Shown here: piece by piece, positions 22,480-35,754 of the stretch
Layout: each line of letters begins with the position of its first letter
Numbering within the stretch: the first letter of the stretch is position 1
NCBI RefSeq assembly: GCF_932526225.1
Contig: NC_064046.1
Coordinates: forward strand, 8,891,719 to 8,955,718
DNA: 64,000 nt
Source of the DNA: Nematostella vectensis
Lineage: Eukaryota > Cnidaria > Anthozoa > Actiniaria > Edwardsiidae
Direction of reading: 5' to 3'
The notes under the pieces: model-generated
Databases searched by the model: none
What the model was told of the DNA's origin: nothing
Seen by the model: only the letters and a program-made list of their open reading frames with translations
Made by a program: the position numbers and the translations under genes

Positions 22480-22955
22480 ACCACATGCAACAAAAGTCAT
22501 GATCAAGTGCACTCGGTTTTTTTAGTGTGCTCTGTTTCAACTTCGTGTCATACTTTTCGTAAATCTCTCTGTAGTTTTTGCGGGATTACTCACGATACTG
22601 CGTACATTAAATAAATACTATTTCATAAAGTCATGCATCCTGAAGTATAATAGAATTTTCAGTCGCTAATTCGAACTTTTTCTCGTAAATCATATTTAGA
22701 TTTGTTAGTTGATTTGGATTCTTGTAGGGAAACATTTGAAGCTAAAGAATGCTCTATTTTTTGAACTTGAAAGAGACGATTTGTGTCTCCTTTACTCCTC
22801 AGGCGCCAAGTTATCAATAAGGTTTGAATTTGTAAGCAACAAAGAATAACGGGTTTTGGCGCGAAAGCTTAGTCGCATAAACTCACCGAAATGTAGTTCT
22901 TTATTGGATAACTATTGTACGAGCTTTAGCAAACGTGTATATCGGAAGATTTTCA

Positions 22956-23259
<304 letters not shown>

Positions 23260-23482
23260 CACAAATCACTATTTCTCAATAGAACGATGACCTGTGACAT
23301 CGAATATTCATGGCTATGTTTCCTAAGAAGTAACTTAACTAAATTATCATATTAACCTCAAAGTAACCAATCACAAATAGGGATTTTCGATCCGCGACCC
23401 TACGTAATCACCCGTCTGTTTGGTTTAAATATGACCACTCAGACTTGGAGCGGTTATTGTCATTTGCAAAATCAGTAGCAAA

Positions 23483-23854
23483 ATGCCACCAAAACCTCCA
23501 GTCGGAAAATCCGCAGGCAAAAAGGCCGTCAAGAAGCAGGTTGGAGAGGGCAAGAAGAAGAGAAAGTCAAGACGTAAGGAAAGCTATGCTATCTACATCT
23601 ACAAGGTGCTGAAGCAAGTTCACCCCGACACCGGTATCTCGAGCAAGGCCATGGGCATCATGAACTGTTTCGTGAACGACATCTTCGAGCGCATCGCTGG
23701 TGAAGCTTCCCGCCTGGCGCACTACAACAAGAAGTCCACCATCACGAGCAGGGAAATCCAGACGGCCGTTCGTCTGCTCCTCCCCGGTGAGCTGGCCAAG
23801 CACGCCGTGAGCGAGGGGACCAAGGCCGTCACCAAGTACACCAGCAGCAAGTAA
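23483..23854 (+). CDS. H2B: Histone H2B
   Basis: Intronless 123-codon [17 protein letters not shown] to AVTKYTSSK, with the complete histone fold ([21 protein letters not shown]) and the ubiquitylated-lysine context AVTKYTS. It pairs with H2A. One residue is unusual: the segment normally [12 protein letters not shown] reads [12 protein letters not shown], a cysteine (TGT) in a histone that generally lacks cysteine. CCAAT upstream, stem-loop downstream. Its expected divergent partner H2A is a pseudogene here. Confidence 0.97.
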   Translation: MPPKPPVGKSAGKKAVKKQVGEGKKKRKSRRKESYAIYIYKVLKQVHPDTGISSKAMGIMNCFVNDIFERIAGEASRLAHYNKKSTITSREIQTAVRLLLPGELAKHAVSEGTKAVTKYTSSK

Positions 23855-23883
23855 ACGGCGCAATCCGTGCTGCACCAAACAAC

Positions 23884-23899
23884 GGCTCTTTTAGGAGCC
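23884..23899 (+). terminator. Histone 3' stem-loop of H2B
   Basis: GGCTCTTTTAGGAGCC followed by ACC, 29 bp after the stop codon, with ACGAAAGTCATGG downstream as a likely U7-pairing element. Confidence 0.95.
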
Positions 23900-23904
23900 A
23901 CCCA

Positions 23905-24885
23905 AATGACACGAAAGTCATGGCCGTGCATCTTATCTTTTATGTCTTGATAAAAATCATGACTTTGACAACGTTATAAAACAAAACTCCTCTCGAAAAA
24001 AAATATGTTATATGATCTACAAGATTTATAACATTTTTAGTCAGGGTATTTTACGATCTTATGACACGAATATTTTGGCGCCAAAAGCCGTTTATGCAAA
24101 TCATTACGTTTCGCGCCCTTTTCTTAGGAAAAGCACAGAGTAGGGGTCATTCTCCAACGCAGGCTTTTTTTTATACGAACGTCTAGCATGAGATTTCTCA
24201 AAATTTTAAGAACATGCCGAGGCTCAGAAGCAAAACATTGTTTTGATGTTGAGTTGCGTTCTAAAATACAGAATCTAATTGTTAAAAATAACAACCATAA
24301 AAATTATTGTTATCTGTTTCACGTTCATTCAAGATCGTTCCACTGCGAAACGAAAAGACTTGACGCCAATCGTGATAAAGGCCAGTTTCTGTTAGGATAT
24401 TTTGATCAATTGTACTTTGAACTGTAGAGACGTGGTCGAGCCGAAAGTATGTCAAGTTGCAACAGGCAACCACCATACAACTCTTGTCTGACAACGGAAT
24501 ACAGATTAGGATCGAAATTGTTATTTTATGTTGAGAGGAAAACCCAAGGATACGGAATAAAACCCTCGGAGCAAAAACGAGAACCAACTAAGTCAAATAG
24601 TTCGGAACCAAGAATCGAACCCAGTGGTGTGGAGTCCAGGGACTACAGCCATGTGAAGGCTCCCCTTCACATAAATTTGGCCAATAAAAACCAATGCTTC
24701 AGTCAATGTTTTTTTTTCTTTTAAAGACGTGGTCCTCAAGGACCCCCAGCGAGACTCCCATAAAAACAAACGGGCGTCATTCTCGGTCAAAACAATTTTA
24801 ACGCCAAGGGATATCAATTTGGGTGTGGTGAACAGCAACCTTTAGCGGCTTGCTCCAATACTACAGATATACACCATAAAAGATA
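23905..24885. other. Intergenic, no gene seen
   Basis: Short ORFs only. A minus-strand GGGTTCGATTCTTGG at 24609-24623 resembles a tRNA B box, but no cloverleaf can be formed around it. Confidence 0.5.
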
Positions 24886-24888
24886 GCA

Positions 24889-25262
24889 GGGGCGAAGCCA
24901 GGGGGGTGGCCTAGGGGGCCCTGGTCCCCCCTTTTAGCAGCCAAAAATACAGTAAATGTATGAGACATTATCTAAAACACAGGAGAAAATGCCTTGAAAG
25001 TCCCTTTTGGTTCCCCTCCCGTTTAAAATCCTGGTTACGGAAGGTGCTATCCCCCTGTGAAGCCCACCACTTCAATTCTATTTTTTTATTTTAGCGGAGG
25101 CTTTCGTTTTATACGTAATTGAAAAGGGTGGGTATTCAAGGGCGTAGCCAGGGGGGTGGCCAAGGGGGCCTGGGCCCCTTTCTATCTAAAATACAGGAGA
25201 AAATGCCTTGGAAGGGTCTTTTGAGCCCACTCCTGTTAAAAATCCTGGCTACGCCGCTGGTG
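24889..25262. repeat. Two foldback elements, GGCG(A/T)AGCCAGG family
   Basis: 25138-25262 starts GGGCGTAGCCAGG and ends CCTGGCTACGCCGC, a short inverted-repeat element with the internal block CAGGAGAAAATGCCTTG. 24889-25033 is a diverged copy with the same internal block. A related element with the same ends lies at 38160-38352. Confidence 0.75.
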
Positions 25263-25418
25263 TGTATTAAATTTTTCCAACGATGTAGATGGAGTCTAAC
25301 AATATGTAGATGGAGTCTAACGATATATTCAAACAAATAAATTAATAGGCATATATAATACTTGAAATATTTCAGATATATATTGTTTTGTGGTTCGTGT
25401 GGCTTAAAATGTACTCAC

Positions 25419-25461
25419 ATAACAAGCCTATAACGAGGCAACAGAGTCGTCTCATTTCCAT
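25419..25461 (-). CDS. Orphan signal-peptide first exon
   Basis: The minus strand reads ATG at 25459-25461, then M-E-M-R-R-L-C-C-L-V-I-G-L-L and a GTGAGTAC donor in phase 1, the phase used by all secreted CAP genes of this window. A TATA box (TATATAA on the minus strand, plus 25541-25547) lies about 80 bp upstream. No following exon was found before the histone genes. It may be a decayed gene, or the leader of a gene whose exons lie beyond the histones. Confidence 0.35.
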
Positions 25462-25559
25462 GTCTCCACTCTCCAATGTGTTCAGTGCTATCCCCGACTC
25501 GTGGTGAACAGCATTTGATGGTCTTATACTGAACTCGTTGTTATATAAGAGCTTGTCTA

Positions 25560-26880
25560 TCACCTGCCGTTTTTGTTGACAACACCTTTGAAGGCTGGGC
25601 AGGTGCGCATGCACTTAAGACAAATACAGCTGACCAGTTTCCATGGTGCTTGAGTTCAGGGTAAGGTTGGTGACTGACGTTTATTTTATATGTTACACTT
25701 TCTGAGTGTAGAAAGCACGATTTAGTATAGGTGAAGTGTCACTGTTAAATGCCATAGTTAAAGATAATCAGTTTTTAGTTGAATAGTTTTTTTAGTAGAA
25801 CACGATACTATGATAACCACAATCTGACGATAGCTTGTCTTTTGAGGCAAATCTTATCGTTATTTTGATATTGACTTTACATTTGAGACTATTTTAGCAA
25901 GAGAGCATAAGATCTTATGCTGTCTAGATTTTAGTCATTCTGGTAGTAGGACTGGGCAAAATGCAAAAGATTATTATGAACCTTTGGCCAAACCGCGAGT
26001 TCGGAGGGGGGTGGGGTTAGGGGTGGGAGCGTGCTATATGCAATCGGTGTGGTGTGTAAAATTGCAATTTAAAACGATTGAGGATAAACGAAGCCTTACA
26101 GCCCGTGTGTAAACTGCTCAAACATTGCTGGTCAAAACAGCAAGTAGTATTCCTTCGCCTAACGCTGCCAGCAATATTTAAATTGATGAAGACGCTGTTT
26201 ACTCGAAGATACGCGAAGACGTTAGCTTGATAGGCGCAATTAAAATCTAAGTGAGTTCCGGTCATAAGTGCTCGCTTGTATCGTGTATTTAGTGGTTTTA
26301 TGTAGAAATGTTGGACTCTAGAATTAAATCCCTTTATCTACATAGAAGTAATGTGGATATGTCTAAAAGGATAGCAAATCAAATATTGTACAAACTGATT
26401 GATTATATGATGGTTTTTAGCCTATCTATGTAGGAAGGGAGAAACCCGGGTGTGTTTCGGCGGCTAGATAAGTTCAAAGAGAAGGTGAGCTGTCAATCAA
26501 TCATGTCTCATACCAACATCACAACATTGGCGTAACTAGGCAGGTTTTCGAACAATGGAATCGAGCGTTGTTATTTATATTGCTTTCTTATTGCTGTCGT
26601 AGCGAGGTCGCCTGAAGCGACCGAGCGGAGACAGCAACTCTAATCAATGAAATGCGGGCTTCGAAGGACAAACTAGGCGCGCGAGCGTTTCTGGTCACAC
26701 TTTGAAGTGTGACCAGCCTGCTTAAAACTGCGCATGCGCCAGCTCGCATGAGAAACAAGGTGGCGGTCATTTATCACACGGACAATATTGGCAGTTTTAT
26801 TGGAAGGGAAAGCATCTTCAACTGTAACGAAGCTTCTTAAGATAGGTTAGGATGTATTGTTTATTGCAACTTTTACCAGC
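25560..26880. other. Intergenic, no gene seen
   Basis: No ORF with domain or splice support. 26590-26640 has a small imperfect palindrome around GCGAGGTCGCCTGAAGCGACC. Confidence 0.5.
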
Positions 26881-26883
26881 TTA

Positions 26884-27262
26884 AGGGGCTGTTTACATGA
26901 TACCGGATCGAGTTTCGTTCCGGGTTGACTTTGAGTTTCGTTCCACGTTTACATGGCACTTGTTTTTGTCAGTTTGGTACGCTTTTTCCCTTTACTCGAT
27001 TCCGCCATCTTGGATATTTGGAGATCAATGCGCGTGCGCTACTGTTCCAGGCAGCTCGACCGGCAATCTCGCCCCGGATTGAGCTTTCGATCCGCGTTTA
27101 CAAGATACCGCGAGTAAATGTAAATGCTCGCACCAGAACGAAACTTCGATCCGGAACGACTTCAGTTTTGTCGCGGAATCATGTAAACGCGGAGTTACAA
27201 AATACAGGTGTACATGAGGGGGACTGAAAAAAACGGTGTGAGTCATGTAAACACACCGTAAG
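26884..27262. repeat. Foldback element with TGTTTACATGA ends
   Basis: GGGGCTGTTTACATGA on the left is matched by TCATGTAAACACACCGT on the right. Internal segments (CGGATCGAGTTTCGTTCCGG and CGAAACTTCGATCCGGAACG) also pair. The ORFs inside are arm translations. Confidence 0.75.
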
Positions 27263-28282
27263 ATTTTCTTTGATTACTACTGATTATTACTTACTGATTT
27301 ACTATTACTGATTATTACTTTGATTACCTGCTAGAACCGAGCAGATTGAAACCTCGGTTGATTAGCTTCTTATCAGGGGGAGAAATACAACAAATAATAT
27401 ATAGATTTAGGCACTGCCTAAAAGCGGAGCCAGCATAAACACCTTTAGTGTTGACTGATCAAAGGTATTATTGGGGGATCTAGGATCCTGCTCTCTACTG
27501 AGATTTATTTATTGTACCGACCAAATGGATCCAGGCCTTATTCAATAATTTAAATTATGCAGTACATCAAAGTTAACAAACACAATTCCTGGTGTGGATA
27601 TGGCTGTCAAAGTTGTCAAGAGTCTAATGGTAAATTCTTATGTCCCATCATAGAAGTTCCATTATGGATATCTTATTTTTAATCAAAACAATACTCCCAC
27701 AAGCTTTGCCCTTGTGCAGATATCATGGATGTAACAGCATTCCAAAGATTCAAAATAATATATTTAGACTGTTTAGATGCCATACTGTGATTTTTATGTA
27801 TTGATTTAGTGCCGATTCTCTCCTTCATTGGACCGAATATTCAGAAAAATGTCTGGAAATTAAAATCCAAAAATATATCTCCTTTCATGCATTACATATT
27901 GGTGCACCCCACTTTACCACTATATGGAAATGCTAACTTCTAATTTCAAACCAAACCCTTTCATTGATCTATGTTTGGAGTAGAGAGGAATCAAAGAATA
28001 TCAATTGACTAAAAAATAATTGGCGGGAGAGTAGATATAAAGTGAATTGACTCAACTTGATAGGTTTGGTGAAAAGAATATAACAGTAATGAAAATAATT
28101 TGATTGAGCATTTCTTGACATTTCCCCTTTCCCATTATCTTAACCCTTTCACCACCACAGGCCACAGGCCTCTAGGCCTCTTTGCTATCCAAGCTATGTG
28201 AACAGAATTCTATTATTGAAAAAGAACAAGGTTGTTGCTAGTGTTATAAAGTTTAAGTATCTTGCCCTAAAAAACCCTCCCC
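27263..28282. other. AT-rich intergenic, no gene seen
   Basis: A short degenerate TACTGATTATTACTT repeat occurs at 27280-27330; otherwise nothing recognisable. Confidence 0.5.
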
Positions 28283-29282
28283 TTAACACATTGACCCCTC
28301 AACCGGCCTGTACCGGCTTTGAGAAGTACCCACTACCCCAAAAATTCATAAATGCAAAATAAACACAACAAGATGAAGATACTCAGGCATCAGTCTAAGG
28401 GATAAATGGTCTTGCAGATATGCATCCAACCAAGGTGTTGGCATCTACTCTTAAGCCAAATAATAGCACAGGTTCTTTGACAAATCTCAAATCGAACAAG
28501 GAGAGAAAAGCAGAATCACCCCTCTCAATAAAACGCTCAAAATACCACACAAGGGAGAGAGATCAGCAAACACAGCTCAAGACACAAATAGATACCTTTA
28601 TTCTGATCCTCCAGGTACATTTCCATGGCCTCAAAACACAATGTCCACTCCTTGAAGGGTTGTACAACCACGAAGATGTCTTTACGTATTGCAAAGCATT
28701 CTGGGAGATCCAGGGGAAAATTCACGAGGGGAGGGCCAGTCTCCCCAAAGTCAGATGAATTTTTAGAAGTCTTTTCACCACAAAGCCAAACAAATCAATT
28801 CCAGGTCATACAGACCCAGAATAGCAGTGTAAACAATTTTGGAATCAATTTGGTTTCAGAAAAGACAGCATTTAGGAGAGCTGTGGTGATTCATTAGAAA
28901 ATTATTTTCTCATCCAGGCAAAGCCAAACAAGAAAAAATCATCATGAATCCACCTTTGCTTTCAAATATCCATAAGCAAAGCACTCAATTATGCCCCAAA
29001 AGACTTCATGATGTCCTGAGACACTCTCCTAATATGCTTATAGCTGTATTTTTGATGAAAAATACAAGCAACCATCAACTTGTGCTGGTTTCAGCACAAC
29101 GACGAGGGATTAAAAGTGGGGACTGCAAAGCACTGTTGGAAAGCTTGGATACCGCTGACTAGGTGCAGCTGTGTTTGACTTTTACGGGCTGTATAAAGCT
29201 CAGAATAGGGGGGGAGGTATCTGTTTTCAGTATGTAAATTTTGTAAATTCAGCTCAAAAAAAGCCAGGAGTCAATGGGTTAA
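28283..29282. mobile_element. Non-autonomous DNA element with TTAA ends (piggyBac-like)
   Basis: The element begins TTAACACATTGACCCCT and ends AGGAGTCAATGGGTTAA: imperfect ~13-bp terminal inverted repeats immediately inside TTAA, the target duplication typical of piggyBac. It is 1000 bp. A second copy, about 930 bp and missing its left end, is at 49813-50745. No transposase ORF; short ORFs differ between copies, so they are not conserved coding. Confidence 0.75.
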
Positions 29283-29948
29283 TAAAAGTTCCATTAATGT
29301 ACATTTGTAAAGCTACATTCTGACAAGCTTTGTTCTTGCGAAGAACAATGGATGAAACAGGATTTCAAAGATGGAATATAGTGTCAGACACAATTTTAGA
29401 TAAGATGCAATGCTGAAGATTTAATGTACCATTTTAATCTACAAATATACATCCAGTAATGCATTATATTTTGGTGTTTTGAGAAACCCTGGATCTAACT
29501 ATTCCAATGAAATAAATCTAAACATCTAAAATAAATGTAATGGGCAAGAGACTTGGAAAGAAAATCCTAAAAAGAAAATATAAGTGAAAGTTATAAATGA
29601 AAATCTCTAATTTAAAAATCAAATCTGTTCATTAATTTATTTTTGGTGTAGAGGGGAAATAGTAAAGAGCATCAATTGCATAAAAATAGTCAACAGGGAG
29701 AAGAAAAAGGAAGAAATATGACTCTTCCTTAAATGTTTGAAAAGAAAATATAATAACAATAATGTGATAATTATATTCAGTACTTTTCTAAAATATCCCC
29801 TTTCCCATTATCTTTAGGTTGATAGAAAACTGTTTTCTTTACAGATTTATTATTTAAAAAGCAAAAGTTTGTTTTTAGTTTTATATTATATAAGTATCTT
29901 GTTCTAAAAAAACCTATGAGTGTGTACTGCTGAATCACATAGTAATGA

Positions 29949-30152
29949 ACTAGTCATTTGCACCCCCTCCCTTATGGTCCCGCAGAAGTCAGGGGTTAAT
30001 GTGGGGTTTTAGACCACTTTTTAACCAGAATATGTCAAGAGGGGTGGTGGTATTGACTGTTTTTGACTCTTAACTTGGAAACAGGCTTTTATTAAAGTTT
30101 AATCCCCCAACCTTCCCTGGGACCATGGGTGTGGGGGTATCAAATGACTAGT
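29949..30152. repeat. Foldback element, ACTAGTCA family
   Basis: Left ACTAGTCATTTGCACCCCC and right TCAAATGACTAGT arms with internal TTATGGTCCC / GGGACCATGGG pairing. The same family forms 41648-42190. Confidence 0.75.
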
Positions 30153-32090
30153 GAATAAGAACTCCCTACTGTTCTCTTCAAGATATGATTTTTAATTCTC
30201 ATGTCTTCCAGTCTTTAGCATTCATCTTGGCCCTCAGGTAGTTCCTGGTTCATAAAAGAGTGAAAACAATTATTTATTATTTCTTTCAAAACAATCTTTT
30301 TATCAAGTCATTTATAATCTAACTAATTTTCCACAACTATTTGAAAAAAAATAAACACATGAGATGCAAGATGCAGACAATAACAACAAAAATTTTCATT
30401 TTTCTCCCAAATTTTTTCAAATTTTCATAATATACTAGTTCTCACTTAACTTTGCTTATACAATTATATTTATGTAAAAAAGTAAGTGACTGATCCGTCT
30501 CGATTAGCTCGTCTATTTGCAGATCAGTCACACCTACTACAAATAACAATTTGATACAATAAAAAAAGTTAAAAAAAAGTTGAAGACAATACATATTGAA
30601 AATAGGGTTTTTTTTTATCCTCGGTAAGAAAAATTTCTCTGGTAAGTTGAAAAAGCTGCTGTATCTTCTTAGGACTAAGAGCACAGGATATAAAGACAAG
30701 AACGGTCTTCTTTAGCAGTATTTGACAAATGCAACACGATATTGGTTAGCCTTTATGAAATATCTCAACACAACCAATCTGCCCTGAAGAAGTCTTATTA
30801 AAGATGAATTCCAGTTTTTGTTGCATCGTATTTTATTCAACAAAATCAAGAATATAGATAAAACGAAGAATGTCAAAACAAAACCTGTTATGCTCAAATA
30901 ATTTGATTACTAAGTTAAGTACTCGCATTCTCAAAGCATACAAAAAGGACAATGAAAAGCCTAATAACTGTCATATCCTCAATAGACAATACAAATCGTC
31001 GTCCGAAACTCACCTTGCATTGTTTTTTTTTGTTTTTTTTTGGTCGCTTTCTTGTGGTTCTGTTCGCTTTTTAATGTGAACTGTTACTTGCTTAAATTTA
31101 CTAGCTAAAACCAGATAAATCTTGGCGTGAATGAATGTTAGTAGATCTCCTCTAGTTGACTTTATCCTTAAGTCACAAAATTTGAGGCAAAATAAATAAT
31201 TATCGCATAATCGATAAGAACTTTTTCCCTTGCTCCGTGCTTGTATTTAGTCGCCATTTCGGGGCCGAGTGGGGCCTGGGAGTCGCGTGGCTGACTGACT
31301 GGCTGGCTGGCGAGTGACACCACACGGTACCCGCGCGATGACCACAAAAACCAAGTCGCATACCTATACCATATTTCTATGCCTATGGGGCTCCGCGCGC
31401 GGCCTGCGGCCGCGCTTAGCTCCGCTATAACTTATATACAGAAGTGAAGTATATTTTTTTGAGTCTCAGTATCTTGGAACTAAGCCTACAGCATGAAAGT
31501 TACTTTAATTAATTATTCGTATGCACAGATTTTTAATTTGATTTTATTGCGGGTGGTTAGTAGACTGTTTTGATAGAACCTTTGGATTATCGAGTTGCCT
31601 TATTATTTATGTTTTCCATTTTATTCTACAAAATATTTTTGGGTCACACATGTTTACTGCCACACTGATGAATTGCTTAATTTGAAGAATCAAATGTACC
31701 ACCAAAGTAATACATGTGTAGGTCTTTCCAGTGAGAGTTCCCTCTTATCTTTCAGGCATTAAAGATGTGACACCATTAATGGGGAGTTTTCAATTATTAA
31801 AGTCTTTAAAGAACAAGAGGAGCTATTAAAGAAATGAACTGCTTATGGAAATGTTGGGAACAGAGAATACATATAAAAAAGACAGGCCAGGGATCGGACT
31901 GGGTGACCCCAGCTTTTTATGATGCATTTGAAGCATATCGAACCACTAATACACAACATGGTCATCACAAAGTGAAAATGCTGTTTTGTGACAAACTGAA
32001 CACGAACGACTGAACATTGTTGTTTATGATAAATTTGATCCCCTCTAACATTGTGCATACAAAGACACAAATTCCAAATCAAATGGAGAT
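30153..32090. other. AT-rich intergenic, no gene seen
   Basis: Short ORFs are compositional. 31390-31430 has a GC-rich palindromic block (GCGCGGCCTGCGGCCGCGC) in otherwise AT-rich DNA. Confidence 0.5.
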
Positions 32091-32142
32091 GGTTAATTGA
32101 GCATGCAGTATCTGATGATGTTGCCCAGCATTGTATAGAAAA

Positions 32143-32565
32143 AGCCACAAATACTACATGGATAGCTCACAGTACCAGAACTGTAACAGCACTGTTTTAT
32201 TTTGATGCTGCCAGACTTCAGTACAGTTAATACTTCTGTTGCATACAATAAGCCACAAATACTACATGATCTAACAGTACCAGGACTGTAACAGCACTGT
32301 TTTATTTTGATGCTGCCAGACTTCAGTACAGTTAATACTTCTGTTGCATACAATAAGCCACAAATACTACATGATCTAACAGTACCAGGACTGTAACAGC
32401 ACTGTTTTATTTTGATGCTGCCAGACTTCAGTACAGTTAATACTTCTGTTGCATACAATAAGCCACAAATACTACATGATCTAACAGTAGCAGAACTGTA
32501 ATAGCACTGTTTTATTTTGATGCTGCCAGACTTTGAAAGAGAACCTTTCTTTCAGTACAGTTAAT
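32143..32565. repeat. Minisatellite, 105-bp unit, four copies
   Basis: AGCCACAAATACTACATG starts units at 32143, 32251, 32356 and 32461. The inner units are almost identical. Because 105 is divisible by three, they create a repetitive 121-codon minus-strand ORF that I do not count as a gene. Confidence 0.95.
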
Positions 32566-33460
32566 ACTTCTGTTTCAAGATTATATCAACTGCAATTGCA
32601 TTCAATAAAATTGAAGAAAAGCAAAGCCCTTTCCACAAAATCTGAAATAAAGAGTAATTAAATAGTAAAAAGATAAAAAAAAATTTGCTATGATAAAACT
32701 ACAGTATCATTACTCTTCATTCGTTAATAAGTTCACGTATCTCACACTATGCAGTGCAGCTGCCTATTTTTTGTTGTTATTGTTTATTTTTTCCGGTGCT
32801 TCATGTAGTGAAAAACATTCTCCTGATGACCAGTTTCTAATGCTCGATTCTTGAGTGACATTAATAAAACTTAGAAGAGAAGAGAACCTTGTTGAAAATA
32901 TATTTGATACACACATGCACATTTGATGGAACAATAACTGACAAAAAATTTTTTCCAAGGAAAAGAGACTGTTTCCACAGGCAGCCCAAGGCTACTATCA
33001 GTGGTTTATAAAGAAATGTATGGGTGAATTTATATGTTAGCGAAAAAATACTTTATCGTGAAAAATAAAACTTTAGACCATGTTATATTGTGTTTGAGTC
33101 TTCCTTTATTTCAATTTTGCCGATAGAATGTCATTAGAGCGAGTTTGAAGCCCGCCACGAATTGTGTTTCTCTCTCTGTATAAAAATAGGAAAGGCTGGG
33201 GACTCGATCGGCTAACGGCCACCACACAACTACTTCGAGGCCCGATAAAACTCGCAAAAATCAACCAGCCGCCAATCCAGCACAAAAACACTTCGAAAAC
33301 ATACCTTAGCTTCCAATTGAACCGAGTCTCATGTCACAGATTTGCAAATTTCACTCATATTTTTTACACTTTTCACCGTCGACTATCGAATTCACCATCT
33401 GTGCCAACAGTGCCAACAGATCGTGTGCATTTTCTAACCGAGGGGCTCTAGGAACGAGGC
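32566..33460. other. Intergenic, no gene seen
   Basis: Nothing with domain or splice support. Confidence 0.45.
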
Positions 33461-33648
33461 ACTGCTCGGAAATTCAAACTTCGAGGAGTCGTCGGTACGA
33501 CAACGACCGCGCCGGGTGAGTGTGTTTTCTTCCCTGCAACGCTGGTGGCGCGACAGTAGACACTCACTCGGCGCGGCCGAGTGAAAAATGTCCTCAAAAG
33601 CCGACGGCCGCGCCGACGACTCCTAGAAGTTTGAATTTCCGAGCAGTT
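33461..33648. repeat. Foldback MITE with ~34-bp arms
   Basis: CTGCTCGGAAATTCAAACTT at the left end and AAGTTTGAATTTCCGAGCAG at the right end are reverse complements, and pairing continues through GAGGAGTCGTCGG / CCGACGACTCCT. The centre holds a second pair around CGCGCCGGGTGAGTG / CACTCACTCGGCGCG. Confidence 0.85.
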
Positions 33649-35750
33649 TTTTATTTGCATGTGAGACCTCACATGGAATCATGTTGAATTTATTTATTTA
33701 TCTATTTAGCTATCTTGAAACCTTTAAAAATGAATAAATTTGTTATAGAAAAATAACATGGCGGGGGAAGAACATCAGAGCTTAGCATTAAATAATAATA
33801 ACAAAAAAAAATATATAATTACCCATTAACCCCTCACCCAGCTTGTTATGGCCATGCATGTGTCACTTTTGAATTGCATGACTGTTGTTCATGACATGCG
33901 TGGTGTCATCTTTGCATCTATCTGAGGGCAGACGCAATGTGTGCTATAATAACACATGGATCAATCAGAACCTGTAATTTACAAGTGTCGCATACCAAAA
34001 ATTCATAATTTTAACATTAAAAACATTTTATCAAAATTCTAATTTTATCCTCCAGTACAAATTGGTGAAATCTAGCTATAAACATTTTTTTGTCTTTCAG
34101 GGATCTGTTAGATGAAATTATTTCTGTAGGTAAACATGGTTCAGATTGCAATTTACCATTTATTTAAACAAGGCTCATGCAATTTTTTGGTATCAATTTA
34201 CTTTAATTGTATCAATTAGGTGTCATAAATTTACAAAGAACCAACTTAAATTACTGTGAAAAATCTATCCTACTGCAGGCAGTTCGAAGGAGTTCCTGAG
34301 AAGGAGGGGAGTTGGGTGCTAAATTATAGGTATCGTATGAAAAAGGGTAGTATTTGATGATCCTACAATAAGAAAGGACCAACTTTTTGGCGGCCAAGGG
34401 GATGCGTACGGCTGCTAGCAAGACTTCCAGGACTTAACAGATTTTCTAAAATCCATGGAGCCTTTCTTATCAGGATGACTCTGGAAAAATGTCCTCAAAA
34501 GCCTTCGTTATTAAGCAAAGTGCTTCTTTTATTAGAACTCCAAAACTACTGCCCTCAAAAACAAGGTTTCCTGATAAAGCAGGTATCCTTATACTCTCAT
34601 GTCTTGTTTTCTTTAATATCTTTATAGACTCATACTCTATGGAATGACATTTTGTATGTCAGGAAAATAAAAACCTTTTATTGATGAAAATTGCTGTCTA
34701 CCTAAGGTAATGAATTGAGTGATTAGTCTTTATATAAAGTTCTATATGAAGGGGGCACTCCCTGTGTACACGCCTGAAGTGATACAACACCACCTAATTT
34801 ACCCATGCCATACTTACCTCTCCCTCCCATAAAGGTTTTTTTTCTGCAGACACATTGTATACAAAGTTACAATATTTCGTAAAACTACTTCCAAGGCTTT
34901 ATTTTCAATTTCATAGTTGTGCTACGATATTTAATCATAAAAAAGAGAAAAGTGAAATTTTAAGTCTAGAACAGATTACTGCACACTTACTGCACAGAAT
35001 ATTTGAACATTTGGAGGTCTTATGGTGTGGTGATGACTGGTTACCTAAGATAGCCAATCACGATACAAGAATCAGTTTTGACAGACAGGCTGCAAGCACT
35101 TACCCAAGATTTTCTGAGGGGGAGGGGGTGCACAGTAATGAGTAACATATGAAAAGAGGATAGTTTTAAAAAGAAATTACCTTAGGGGTGGGGTGGGGGA
35201 GCTGCAAGCAAACTCTGTACACCCCTCTGTTTACGCGCCTGGGCTGAGTGCTAACCCTGTCAATCAAATGTACTTTTCTTGCATCCTGATTAGCTAACCT
35301 TGCATTGCGACACACACTAATTTTGAGGTTTTAGTCTTCTTTAGGCTACATAGGATCCCGAACACACAGGCTGGTTCCATCCAGGAATTTTCTTGGGAAG
35401 GGTGCGAAATCCGAAAGTGGACCTTATTTTTCAGGGAGGGGAGGGGGGGGGTTCTGATGAAAATCTGACCACCCCCGAAAGACTAAAAAGGGATTTTTTA
35501 TACCATTGCAGTATCTCCACGGGACGTTAATGATCGGATTCGGCTAAAAAAAGTTTGACTTTTAGATTTGTGACATGTGTAATCTAGAATGCCTTTCATG
35601 TCTAATTTCCTTACGTTTTAAAGTTTTGTCTACAAACTGCACGTCTTTTACGAACCGGAAGTGGACTGGACCTGAAACCTGGCTACGGGCCTGTAACAGA
35701 CACTGTTCAACCTAACCTAGTCCTAGTGCTCTCTTCAGTTTCAGTTTAAT
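33649..35750. other. Intergenic, no gene seen
   Basis: AT-rich, with purine-rich G runs at 35110 and 35190. The 96-codon ORF at 34855-35145 has no recognisable domain. 35390-35700 ends CCTGGCTACGGGCC and may be another foldback relic. Confidence 0.45.
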
Positions 35751-35754
35751 CTTT

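Noticed and set aside
32093-32458. 121-codon repetitive minus-strand ORF
   Set aside because: It is created by a 105-bp repeat whose length is a multiple of three; no start context or domain.
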